Positions 14,201 to 23,972 of a stretch of DNA of 64,000 nucleotides are shown here, piece after piece. Origin of the DNA: Albugo candida (lineage: Eukaryota > Oomycota > Peronosporomycetes > Albuginales > Albuginaceae); NCBI GenBank assembly GCA_905220665.1, contig CAJNAR010000017.1, forward strand, positions 245,015 to 309,014, in the 5' to 3' direction. A program made the position numbers and the translations under genes. The notes under the pieces are model-generated. The model had not been told where the DNA came from, searched no databases, and saw only the letters and a list, made by a program, of their open reading frames with translations. Within the stretch, counting starts at the first letter, position 1. Each line of letters begins with the position of its first letter.

Positions 14201-16655
14201 TTTAGATGATCAAATCATGCAAATTGATTGTATCTACGATAAACAACCACATCTACGAATTGATTGTGGTCACACTAACGTGATCCATCCTAACGAAGCC
14301 CTGACAGTGAAGTTGATATTCATTCCACGCCAAGAAATGTGCTACACGGAGCAGGTTCCTTTCATTATTAATGGTACTTCGACCGTCAATGTCTCAGCTC
14401 GTGGTGAAGGTGTCCTTGCTAAAGTTGAACTGGTCAAAATGTCTATGAAAACAGTAGCGTTCGGAAGTATCCAAGTGGGGCAGTGTGTGTCCCGCACGGT
14501 GAGACTTATCAATCGCTGCAAACGACGCGTATCATTTTTCTTGCAGGATTCAACGCAGAACGGAGACCCGACATCCTCGTTAGAAACATCGCAAGTTTCT
14601 CTGCTTCCTCAGAAAGACATTCCACTGAGACCAAAGGAGACAGCAGACATCGTCTGCAGGTATTCTCCGACGCGGCGGGCTCCCCCTTTTCGAAATTACG
14701 TGGCAGCTAACATTGGTGGTACGATCCAGAGCCTTTTCACCCTCACGGGATCTTGCATGGGTACAGATGTTCGTTTGGAACCTGACACAGTTGTATTCGG
14801 TACTGTTTGTCTGGGAAGCTATCTGAAGCGGAAAGTGGTCATGAAGAATCTCGGTGACGTTGTGGCAAAGTTCAGATGGGATTTGGCAAAGCTATCGCCT
14901 CATTTTACCATTTCCACCGTCCAAGGATCCATCGCACCAACTAAGCATATCACAATTGACATCCTCTTCAAACCGCTTCATGTGAGCTCAGATATTCGCG
15001 TGGATCGCCTTCTCGGAGTCATCGAAGGATCCGATCCCGTCCATCTTAGTCTAAGGGGACAATGTGTCATGCAAGAAGCCACATCAATAATTGAACTCAA
15101 TTTTGAGTCTCGTGTCCGAGAGAAAAGCAGTAAAACGGCTACTATAGAGAATAAAACCAAAGAGGCCTGGAACCTCATACCCGTTTTGCAAGGTGATCAA
15201 TGGTCATGTCAGGAAAATGTGATTGTTCCAGCGGGCGGAGCGGGGATCTTGAATATCGTGTACCACCCAATCTCGATGACCCAACACTCTGAGAATCCTA
15301 ACGAGGAAAAAAATCATGATGCGGATTTAGAGCTTGACAAACAACATGAGGGGTCTTTATTTGTCGCGATTCCTAATGGAACAGCTCTTTCATACAAACT
15401 GTATGGTAGAGCCTCTGCCCCAGCGTGCACAGAAAAGTTACAATTTACCGTTTCCGCAAAAAAGTATCTACATATTCCTCTCCCCGTTACAAACTGGCTA
15501 AGCCATCAACCTCAAACATTTTGTGTTGGAATGATTCGGGGCCCGCAGCCTCCAGCCGTTCTGGTGCAGTACCCCAGCTCAATGGTTTTGCCCGCAGGTG
15601 CTACGAAAACATGTACTCTAAAATTTTATTCCTACACGGAACGAACTGAAGATTTTGAGATCCGCTTCAAAAATTCAAAAACGAGAGAATATCTCTTCTA
15701 TGAAGTCAACGTTGTGGTTACTCCTGCTGCTGAAATTGAAGTGATAAAACTATCTGCACTATTACGACAAGAAATTAAGAGACAAATTACAATCGAGAAT
15801 CCATTTTACGAAAATGCTTCCACAAAGTCAAGAGCCAAAATTTCGTACGTAAACCCGAAGCAGTGGTGGAAATGTACATCACCACAAATCGTGCGTGTTG
15901 CTCAAGTTACCAGTATCAGTCAGCAACCTGAAGGCATTTTCGAGGTTGAGTATCGGCCTTTTCTACACTTTGCCCAACCGAAAGAAGCCATTCTTACGAT
16001 TTCTTTTGTTGAATTGGGCGATTATATATACAGACTGATCCTGAGCACATTAACACCGAGCATTGATAGCATCTTGAGATTTCAGGCTCCACTTGGTCGA
16101 TCACACGTTCAACTTTATAATTTCACGACTTATAATGAAGCTCGTGGCGAGCTGAAATGTAGAATTGAAGGCAAAAGTGCCTTCAGTGTCCCAAGTATTC
16201 GTAAGATTGATGGAAGCACTTCCTGGGAAGGAAGAACAGCTAGCCTACAGGTAACATTCGAGCCAGAGGAGATCGGGGAAGTCAAGGGATCACTTATACT
16301 CTTTTCAGAAAACATTGGCGAGTACACATGCAGTCTACTTGGTTGCGGGGCTCCACCACAGCCTCAAGGTCCTTTGGTTTTGACGGAAGGGGCACTTGAT
16401 ATTGAATTTCGGAATGTATTCTCAAAAGCACAAGATTTTGAACTTCAAATCGATAACGCAGATTTTCAGCTCTCTACTAAAATTTTGTCCATTCCAGTGA
16501 AAAGCAGCAAGATTATCACTATTAAATCCACGAGTTCAGCTGGAAATGATCAAGAAAAACATCCACTCGTGGGAAAGCTGAGTATATATCTGTGTTCAGA
16601 TAAGCAAATTCCTCCGTGGGTCTATTACATTGAGAAGACCATGGATACTGGCTAG
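2272..16655 (+). CDS. HYDIN: HYDIN, central-pair axonemal protein
   Basis: The model is exon 1 2272-2301 (ten codons), a 65 nt intron (ggtgag...cgttcgtag), then one exon 2367-16655, giving 4,772 residues (human HYDIN is about 5,100). The exon-2 start restores KPSELRSAFSNA and AKVKILE, then VFQPTPVQVW and SPFFKVLP, which follow the human N-terminus. The protein is a long series of ASH/MSP-type immunoglobulin-like repeats, each recognisable by a (I/L)DFG-(x)-V motif and an F(T/K)P strand. Near residue 1883 lies an adenylate-kinase-like P-loop (FGPPGSGRSTQA), present at the matching place in animal HYDIN. The C-terminus ends PPWVYYIEK, also as in HYDIN. HYDIN forms the C2b projection of the central-pair microtubules and is needed for flagellar beating, so the organism should have motile zoospores. 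The GTG at 2658 is internal and not a start. Absence of further introns is remarkable. Confidence 0.95.
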
Positions 16656-16744
16656 AGGGGTCTCATTGGCGTACCATCATTGTTGCTCGGCCCTGTTCTG
16701 TCAAACCTCGCGCGTATAAAATATTTTAGGGAAAGATACAGAAG

Positions 16745-17050
16745 ATGTCTGTAGATCTTGTTTGCGCAGGATTTTTACAGCATTCTCAGTCAAGGAACTT
16801 TCTCATTACCTTCCAGTGTCCACATGTAAAGTGGGCAACTCATGTTGGGTGCTCCCTGTCGATTCACTTCCACATTGATACTGAAGGGGTCCTAGAGCTG
16901 CGGTGCTACGCTTTTGTGAACCCCAATCTGAAGTGGACGGCGCGTCTATCTGCTCAAGGTTGCTTTTATTCTTCGACTTCAACTTTCAAGATTAATCACA
17001 GTCAATCTTGCAAAGGCATCAAAGTACGTTTCCGAGTGAATCAAGTTTAA
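16745..17050 (+). CDS. Hypothetical 101-residue protein
   Basis: An ATG-initiated ORF of 101 codons lies between the HYDIN stop (90 bp upstream) and COA4 (61 bp downstream). A TATA-like stretch (tataaaatatt) occurs about 30 bp before the ATG. The product is Cys- and His-rich, predicted beta-rich by eye, with no signal peptide, membrane segment or motif that I recognise. It is not a HYDIN exon, since HYDIN ends normally. It could be a chance ORF or the remaining exon of a spliced gene. Coding status is uncertain. Confidence 0.3.
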   Translation: MSVDLVCAGFLQHSQSRNFLITFQCPHVKWATHVGCSLSIHFHIDTEGVLELRCYAFVNPNLKWTARLSAQGCFYSSTSTFKINHSQSCKGIKVRFRVNQV

Positions 17051-17111
17051 TATTGATTGACTTCAGCCACCTCCAACGATTGGTTGTAATGAGTGCGTAC
17101 TCATACAACAA

Positions 17112-17333
17112 ATGGAGCAGAATAAAGACTTGCATGGGAGTGAGATTACCTCTGACGATAAAATTATCGATATTGACGAGACCATAAAAAAAATGCGGTG
17201 TGCTAAGGAATATCTACAACTTGAAGAATGTCTTTTAAATGAAAATAGAGATTGGACCAAGTGTCAGATTTACGTCAAGGCACTAAAATGCTGCCATGAT
17301 CGTGGCTCCAGTGAGCAAAAAACAAGGAACTAG
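17112..17333 (+). CDS. COA4: COA4-like twin-CX9C mitochondrial protein
   Basis: This intronless ORF of 73 codons carries two CX9C motifs: C at residue 31 to C at 41 (CAKEYLQLEEC), and C at residue 51 to C at 61, followed by acidic/basic residues. The spacing and the residues DW-x-x-CQ-x-x-V-x-A-(L/F)-K between the motifs match COA4/CHCHD8, a small intermembrane-space protein imported by the Mia40 relay and required for cytochrome c oxidase assembly. Human COA4 is 87 residues. Other twin-CX9C proteins (CMC family) are the alternative, but the DW..CQ..V.A.K.C block favours COA4. An extra Cys directly precedes the last motif Cys (CC). No other Met upstream in frame is close enough to compete. 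Confidence 0.75.
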   Translation: MEQNKDLHGSEITSDDKIIDIDETIKKMRCAKEYLQLEECLLNENRDWTKCQIYVKALKCCHDRGSSEQKTRN

Positions 17334-20316
17334 TGCATTGAGATTGGAGCATGATGCAAAGTGCTATCGCATTGCAAGAAAATTTTTAATGACTAAGCTG
17401 AGTAAATACAGGCCCTTGCTTATATGTAAGACAATTGCATAATCGATTCTGCTCCATTTGACGGAACGATACTGCTTCGGGACATATATGTTGGAATGTC
17501 TGTAGCTTTATGCAGGAATTCCGTAGTCGCGATTAACTACGCGGATGGTGATAGATACAGATGATCGCTATTTTACAAATGCAATATGGAGTAATACATC
17601 GATGCTCCGAGTCTGCAAGTTCTCCGGCCTAAAATTCGGACTTCAATTATTATTATTATTGCTGTCGTCAGCTTCTGGGCGATGTTGAACGTTTATAACA
17701 TCTAGCTTCCGCAAATTACGAAATATCTTTATTTCAACCTGAGTAAATCTTATATTTCTTGAAAGCAAACAAGTGTATTAATGATTGAAATATCTTGTTT
17801 GCTAGCTGCTTAATTTTAAGAATCTCAGTCTGACACAGTCGAGATGCACATCGAGGACCTGCAACGTGATGTCAGGCTGTTGATATTTTCGTGTTGTCGG
17901 GTTTTTCAGGAGACTATATGGTTAATGGCTTATCAAACTTCGAGCTAGTAAGCTGTAAAGCTGATATGCCCATCAACTAAATAATGCTAATGCATGCACG
18001 TGATTTGTAGCCGGGATTGTTTGGTCGCGCAATTTTGAAGTCTCCACACGATTTCTTATGCGTACTGCTCAGATCTAACGTATTCTAGTCCACGCGAGCT
18101 TGCGATCTCGAATAGTTGGTGCATCAGTGGGAATTAAAAAAGTGTAGAGGAAGGTCCGCTCTAGCTAGTTGCACGACTCAATATGAAGGACGAGGAGGCA
18201 AACACTTGCGCAGTTTCAAATATTGTGCCGAAGTGAAATTATTCTTCGATGCTGGAATGTTATTGTAGGTCCTGCTTCAACAAAGTATACATATCGCAAA
18301 GTACTGCCTCGAGGCGAGTTGTTATGTAAGAGTCACCTTCCTCGTTCAGTGCAACAAAACTTTGGTACTAAGCCTAATGTCACTTTGATCAAAACTGACG
18401 GTGAGACAAATGCCATCTGGTGAAGTATCGATCAAAGTTTTATTAAAGCTCGGACTGGTGTGACTGCTTCAGCAAGATCAATACCGAAACTCTGCATATA
18501 GTTCCCCGGGTATGTTAACCCTCCTTCGAGTGTCCTATACTTGGACACACGCATATGCGTTCACCAACAGAAACAAACTCATGCCACATCGAATAGTGAA
18601 CTACCTTGCGATTTCAAAATGCAACCTATACAAGCACCTTGAAGCGTTGTGGATTTATGACCAGAAAACCCATTCGAAGTATTCTATAAGAAAATCTGAC
18701 GATTGGATATGCATGGAATAAGAATGATGTTCTGGTAAAAGGAGCGGGATGCAACCTTCTCTATTATCACAATTTTCGAAAATACGTGTTTCGAGTAGCG
18801 AGTCCTTAACGCTTCGAATGGCACAGCTTGCAATACATTATTATAGCAGAGTGATCACCTTCTTTGCTGTACAAACGCAAAGCAGATCTTTTTGGTGATT
18901 TCGAAGACGAGGACTTGGCGTACAAGTCGAACTTCTTTCTGGGTTTTCATGTCTGTGATTGTGTATTTTTATTTCAGCTTCTTAAGAGCAGCACAATTCC
19001 ACTTTTGCTGCATGCTCGAGCTTATTTTTAATAATCAGTGCGAGCCAAACGTGTATTATTCGCTCCATCAAATGTACAATACTCATGCTCCTCTCTAGCA
19101 CACAAGTTTTGGGACACGACAATGGTGTCCGGGTGTGGAAAAGCTACCAATTAATCTCTACTTGTAGTGTTCTGGATGGAAACACTACATCAATCAAGCT
19201 GGAATGATATAACTTCTTTGAGCGCATTTGACAGCTCGGCTGGTGACGGAGACTGTGCAGTTCGCCAGGTCATGATTGTGTCAATCGAAAGCAGCGAAGG
19301 GCTTTGTAAGTGATTTATCGCTAATTGCCAAAAAGATGGGACAATAAGTCACATCATATAGAGGACTTATGATCACGTGAATTTCTTGCACCTGGATAGG
19401 CAGACGGACGGCCATTCTTAGACACGTTCTCAAAAGCACACGTGGGAATCTAAGAAGAGGATCCTGTCGTTGTCAAACAATAGGCCAGACGGTTGATACC
19501 GTCACGATATGAATCGGCAGCTGACGCTAGCTGTGATGGCATTGGATACAGCGACAGACTTCCACTATAACAGGAGCTGTTGTGACAGTGGGTAGATTCA
19601 TCACGTTTCTCAAGCAAGGGATCTAGATGAATATGGCCAAAGATGACTGTTGATACGAAGAAAGCGCTTGATCCCGATATTCAGCTTCGGTAATGCATGA
19701 CATTAGATATCGCGTTCTATTTACTCCGACAGTTAGGGGCTGAAGAAGTCAGAGAGAATGCCGGTGGTATATCCTGCTTGCTATCATTTTATTAAGAAGA
19801 AAGCGGGGCCGTATATTTGTATATGATTCCAGTTTGACGACACCCTGCAGCCAATTGCGCGTTCATGTATTCTGTACCGCTTTCATTTCATAAGCTTCTT
19901 AAAAGTGATTTGCACCCGGTAAAGTAGTTGGACACGTACGCCTTGTTCATTAAAGCGTACTCAAACACCCTATATCGTCGTCTACATAAACTTCTAATGT
20001 CACTAACAATTTACATTAATATTCCCGTAGTCTTCGCCATGTTCATTGACTTCTCTGACAACCGCTTGACAGATGGCCTTCCTTAAACACAGACCTCCCA
20101 TAAATCTTCTCTGTTATCAATATAAGCCGAATATTCTTCCCGCGTAAGCACCGATAGCATTTTTCAAGTGCTAATTTCATTCATTGCGCATTTGCAATCG
20201 ATATCTTTGATTGATAGGTTGTATTCATTTTGGCTCCTGCACAGTGCCAAGCACTTAACTGTTATGTATCTAACCTAACGTTATTTAGTTGGTTGGGCAG
20301 CAAGCCGACTAAGAAT
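17334..20316. other. Gene-free stretch of about 3 kb
   Basis: No ORF on either strand in this region resembles a protein, stops are dense in all frames, and I could not build a spliced model from short exons as was possible elsewhere. It contains only a minor (ATT)5 run near 17646-17660 and the presumed 5' flank of NAT10. Just before NAT10, 20262-20289 looks like a 3' splice region (taacctaac branch-like sequence then ttatttag), so a 5'UTR intron is possible. No tRNA B-box or repeat structure was seen. It is unusually long for this window, where other intergenic gaps are mostly below 300 bp. Confidence 0.5.
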
Positions 20317-23300
20317 ATGGTCAAGAAGAAAGTTGATGCTCGCGTGCGTACGTTGATCGAAAACTGTATCAAAGAAAACTTTCGCTCTTTCATTGTACTC
20401 GTTGGTGACCATGGAAAAGATCAAGTGGTGAATTTACACTACATACAAAGTAAAGCAGCCGTTAAAGCAAGACCAAAAGTGTTGTGGTGCTACAAAAAAG
20501 AGCTTGGATTTTCAACTCACAAACAAAAAAGAATGCGCCAAATAAAGAAGAAAATGCAACGTGGCATCTACGATTCGAATAAAGACGATCCTTTCGAGTT
20601 GTTCATTTCCTCCACCGATATTCGATGGTGTTATTACAAGGAGACGCACAAAATTCTGGGAAACACTTTTGGTATGTGCGTTCTACAAGATTTCGAGGCA
20701 ATATCACCAAATATAATGGCACGAACTATCGAAACTGTTGAAGGAGGTGGTATTGTCGTTCTGTTATTGCGGACAATGACTAGCTTGAAGAAATTATACA
20801 CTATGAGTATGGATGTGCACGACCGATTCCGAACAGAGTCTCATCAAGATGTGGTCGCGCGATTCAATGAACGTTTCATATTATCATTAACCAGTTGCGA
20901 GCGATGTATTGTTCTTGATGATGAACTCAATGTACTGCCTATTTCCAAGCATGCGCGAAATTTGGAGCCTTTACCTCCAGTGGATTCCGAACATGAACAA
21001 ACAAAAGATCAACTCGAATTGAGAGAATTGAAAGAATCCTTGAAGGATTCTCTTCCTGTAGGGACTTTTGTAGAGCAAGCACGAACGTTGGATCAAGCGA
21101 AAGCCATTCTGACTTTTGTGGAGGCGATTTCAGAAAAAACACTGCGCTCCACAGTTGCATTGACTGCAGGTCGTGGCCGTGGTAAATCTGCTGCACTTGG
21201 GCTGTCACTAGCTGCTGCCGTGGCGTATGGGTACAGTAATATCTTTGTGACAGCACCGAGCCCTGAAAATCTCAAAACCGTATTCGAGTTCATATTTAAG
21301 GGTTTTGACGGCTTGAAGTATAAAGAACACTTGGATTATGAGATTTTACAAAGCACCAATCCCGACTTCCATCATGCTGTTATTCGTGTGAATATCTTCC
21401 GAGAACACCGTCAGACGATACAATACATTTCTCCGAATCATCATGAAAAGCTGGCACAGGCCGAACTTGTAGCCATTGACGAAGCTGCAGCAATCCCGTT
21501 GCCTGTTGTACGCAATTTATTGGGGCCTTACCTTGTATTCATGTCGTCGACAATAAATGGGTATGAAGGAACCGGTCGCTCTTTATCCCTTAAATTGATA
21601 CAGAAACTTCGAGAAGAACAAGGCGATACCAATCGCGCGGCATTATCTGCAGCTTCCAGAATACGTGGTGACAACAAGCAGCGAAAAGGAGAACAAAAAG
21701 TACATGAAGAGCGCTGGCAAGCAGCAAAAAACGCTGCTCAAGAAACCTTATCTGGAAATTCTACGACAGGTCGAACTTTAAGAGAAGTAACTCTTGATAT
21801 TCCAATCCGATATGCTCAAGACGACCCCGTAGAAAAGTGGCTTAATGCTCTTCTTTGTCTGGATGCGACCAACGCTGTACATCGCATTATCACTGGCACT
21901 CCTCATCCACGAGATTGTGAACTGTATTATGTCGACCGAGACGCGTTGTTCTCATATCATAAGTTATCCGAAAGCTTCTTGCAAAGAATCATGTCGTTGT
22001 ATGTGTCTTCACACTACAAAAACCAACCAAATGATTTGCAGCTTTTGTCCGATGCGCCCGCTCATCACATATTCGTACTTCTAGGGCCAACGGCCGAAGC
22101 AGCTGGCGGTGCAGGCCAACTTCCAGACGTTTTGTGTGTCATTCAAGTAGCTCTGGAGGGTGAGATCTCTAAAGATTCGGTGAAAGCGCAACTTTCAAGG
22201 GGTCAACGTGCATCTGGAGATTTAATTCCATGGACCATATCGCAGCAATTTCAGGACTCGGAGTTTGCATCTCTCTCGGGAGCTCGTATTGTGCGAATCG
22301 CGACACATCCTGATGTTACTGGCATGGGTTATGGCACACGTGCGATCGACCTCTTAATGAAGTACTATCAAGGTGACATTGTAATTGATACTCAGGACAC
22401 AGCTCGAGAGACATCGACCGGCAAGAGCGACGTTCAAATGGAGGAGGATGGCACCGAGGAAGATGCCATGATCTTGTTAAGCGAAAAAATCAAACCTCGC
22501 AAGGCTCTGCCTCCCCTACTTTTACCAATCGATGAACGTCCCTGCGAGAGACTTCACTGGCTAGGAACCTCATTTGGACTCACACTTCCTCTGCACAACT
22601 TCTGGTCCCGAGCTCAGTTTTGTTCGGTATATGTGAGACAAACACGAAATGAGCTAACTGGAGAGCACACTGCAATCATGCTGAGAGCTCTATCTTGCGA
22701 CGATATGCCAGAAGCTCCAACATCAGGTTGGCTCAATGAGTTTGTTGCTGATGCTCGTCGGCGCTTTGTATCGCTACTCTCATACGAGTTTTCATCATTT
22801 CCTTGCGCTCTATCACTCAGTCTATTGAACAACAAGTGTTTAGAAAGCGATATGAACGCATCGGAAAAAGATTCCAATGGAAACAAAACTTGCTCAATTT
22901 CATCGTCCGAATTGAACACGACCATCACGTTGCATGATCTGAAGCGCCTCAAGTCCTACTCGAAGAATTTGGTGGATTATCACATGGTTGTAGATCTACT
23001 TCCAACGCTCGCACGTCTTTATTTCTTACAGCGCTTGCCTCAAATATCGCTTTCCTACTTGCAGCGCGCAATTTTGGTCTCATTAGGTCTACAACACCAA
23101 TCCGTGGATTGTCTGGAGAAAGAGCTTTTGTTGCCATCAAATCAACTACTCGCTCTGTTCAATAAAGCCATACGAAAATTTGTGACAGAACTCGAATCAA
23201 TTTTTGCGCAACAAGTGGAACGAGAAATGGAATCAACGATCAGTAAAACGGCAGCTGTGGAGGCTGTGAAGGGAATGGAACCAACTGAAGAGACTTTGGC

Positions 23301-23565
23301 ACAGGATTTAAAGCACGGTGAGTTAGAGGAACGAGGAAAGCTGCAGCAAAATCTTCTAGATAATCTCAACCTCATGAAATATGCCGTCCGTGGAGATGAC
23401 AATGACTGGAACGAAGCTTTACAAGCCAAAAAAGAGATTAATGATGTGAATGGGATCGTACAAGTGCGAAAAAAGACAAAGCTCGATACTACTGGACAGA
23501 AAAGAAGCAAGCCTGGTAAAGAATCAAAAAGGAAAAAGCACAAGGCAACATTCACAAAGCAGTAA
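20317..23565 (+). CDS. NAT10: RNA cytidine acetyltransferase NAT10/KRE33
   Basis: Intronless, 1,082 residues (human NAT10 is 1,025). The start is the ATG at 20317 (MVKKKVDARVRTLIENC), which aligns with the family start. The in-frame TTG and codons before it are not conserved. Visible domains are the TmcA-type N-terminal region (VLWCYKKELGFS, DDPFELFI, THKILGNTFGMC), the helicase-like ATPase with Walker A GRGRGKSAALG near residue 283 and Walker B-like VAIDEAAAIPLP, the GNAT domain with the acetyl-CoA loop GMGYGTRA near residue 668, and a C-terminal tRNA-binding region (LKRLKSYSKNLVDYH) ending in a Lys-rich nuclear/nucleolar tail. The enzyme makes N4-acetylcytidine in 18S rRNA and in tRNA Ser/Leu and is needed for small-subunit biogenesis. 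The stop lies only 13 bp from the stop of a convergent small gene. Confidence 0.97.
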   Translation: MVKKKVDARVRTLIENCIKENFRSFIVLVGDHGKDQVVNLHYIQSKAAVKARPKVLWCYKKELGFSTHKQKRMRQIKKKMQRGIYDSNKDDPFELFISSTDIRWCYYKETHKILGNTFGMCVLQDFEAISPNIMARTIETVEGGGIVVLLLRTMTSLKKLYTMSMDVHDRFRTESHQDVVARFNERFILSLTSCERCIVLDDELNVLPISKHARNLEPLPPVDSEHEQTKDQLELRELKESLKDSLPVGTFVEQARTLDQAKAILTFVEAISEKTLRSTVALTAGRGRGKSAALGLSLAAAVAYGYSNIFVTAPSPENLKTVFEFIFKGFDGLKYKEHLDYEILQSTNPDFHHAVIRVNIFREHRQTIQYISPNHHEKLAQAELVAIDEAAAIPLPVVRNLLGPYLVFMSSTINGYEGTGRSLSLKLIQKLREEQGDTNRAALSAASRIRGDNKQRKGEQKVHEERWQAAKNAAQETLSGNSTTGRTLREVTLDIPIRYAQDDPVEKWLNALLCLDATNAVHRIITGTPHPRDCELYYVDRDALFSYHKLSESFLQRIMSLYVSSHYKNQPNDLQLLSDAPAHHIFVLLGPTAEAAGGAGQLPDVLCVIQVALEGEISKDSVKAQLSRGQRASGDLIPWTISQQFQDSEFASLSGARIVRIATHPDVTGMGYGTRAIDLLMKYYQGDIVIDTQDTARETSTGKSDVQMEEDGTEEDAMILLSEKIKPRKALPPLLLPIDERPCERLHWLGTSFGLTLPLHNFWSRAQFCSVYVRQTRNELTGEHTAIMLRALSCDDMPEAPTSGWLNEFVADARRRFVSLLSYEFSSFPCALSLSLLNNKCLESDMNASEKDSNGNKTCSISSSELNTTITLHDLKRLKSYSKNLVDYHMVVDLLPTLARLYFLQRLPQISLSYLQRAILVSLGLQHQSVDCLEKELLLPSNQLLALFNKAIRKFVTELESIFAQQVEREMESTISKTAAVEAVKGMEPTEETLAQDLKHGELEERGKLQQNLLDNLNLMKYAVRGDDNDWNEALQAKKEINDVNGIVQVRKKTKLDTTGQKRSKPGKESKRKKHKATFTKQ

Positions 23566-23578
23566 TTGCAAAAATCAA

Positions 23579-23921
23579 TTATTCCACTGAACTCTCCGAG
23601 TGATTAGCACGTCTTGCTCTCCGTGTGCGTGTTTTGAAATCATAGTCGGGGTCCACTCCTACGTCTTTGGATCCAGTGTTTAGATACGCTCCTCTTCGCA
23701 CTTGACTGGCACTTAAGGCTTTTTCTGTGGTTTGAAAGTTCTCTTTCTAATGAGATGATACCTTAGTTATTCAAAATCGCAAAAAGAGAAAAAGAGTATT
23801 GCACTTGCGTTCATACTTTGTAGAAGTGAGACAAATAGGGAACTGAAAAGAAAGCGCTTGCAGTTAGGATTGCCAGTGCTGCGACACCGATATCGCCGCG
23901 AGACTTTGGCTGAAACACCAT
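23579..23921 (-). CDS. Small conserved-looking single-pass membrane protein, two exons
   Basis: Too short for ORF calling. Exon 1 is 23921-23817 (35 codons), then a 70 nt intron (gtatga...cattag), then exon 2 23746-23579 (56 codons), in phase 0, giving 90 residues. It begins MVFQPKSRGDIGVAALAILT and has one membrane segment at about residues 11-30 followed by LSHFYKKENFQ. A hydrophilic stretch then reads ALSASQVRRGAYLNTGSKD with VGVDPDYD, before an Arg-rich tail. The RGAYLNxGSKDxGxDPDxD pattern has the look of a short conserved mitochondrial inner-membrane protein, but I cannot name the family. The gene is convergent with NAT10. Evidence is the clean splice, the signal-anchor-like segment and the non-random composition. 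Confidence 0.7.
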
Positions 23922-23972
23922 TGTCCAGTCAAAACAATCGACGTCTATTTTATACGGTACAAAAATCTAAAA

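Noticed and set aside
17646..17660. ATT microsatellite
   Set aside because: Only five units; too short to list as a repeat feature of its own.
20230..20316. NAT10 start at 20230 (TTG)
   Set aside because: Not an ATG; the sequence before 20317 is not conserved and contains a probable 5'UTR splice acceptor.
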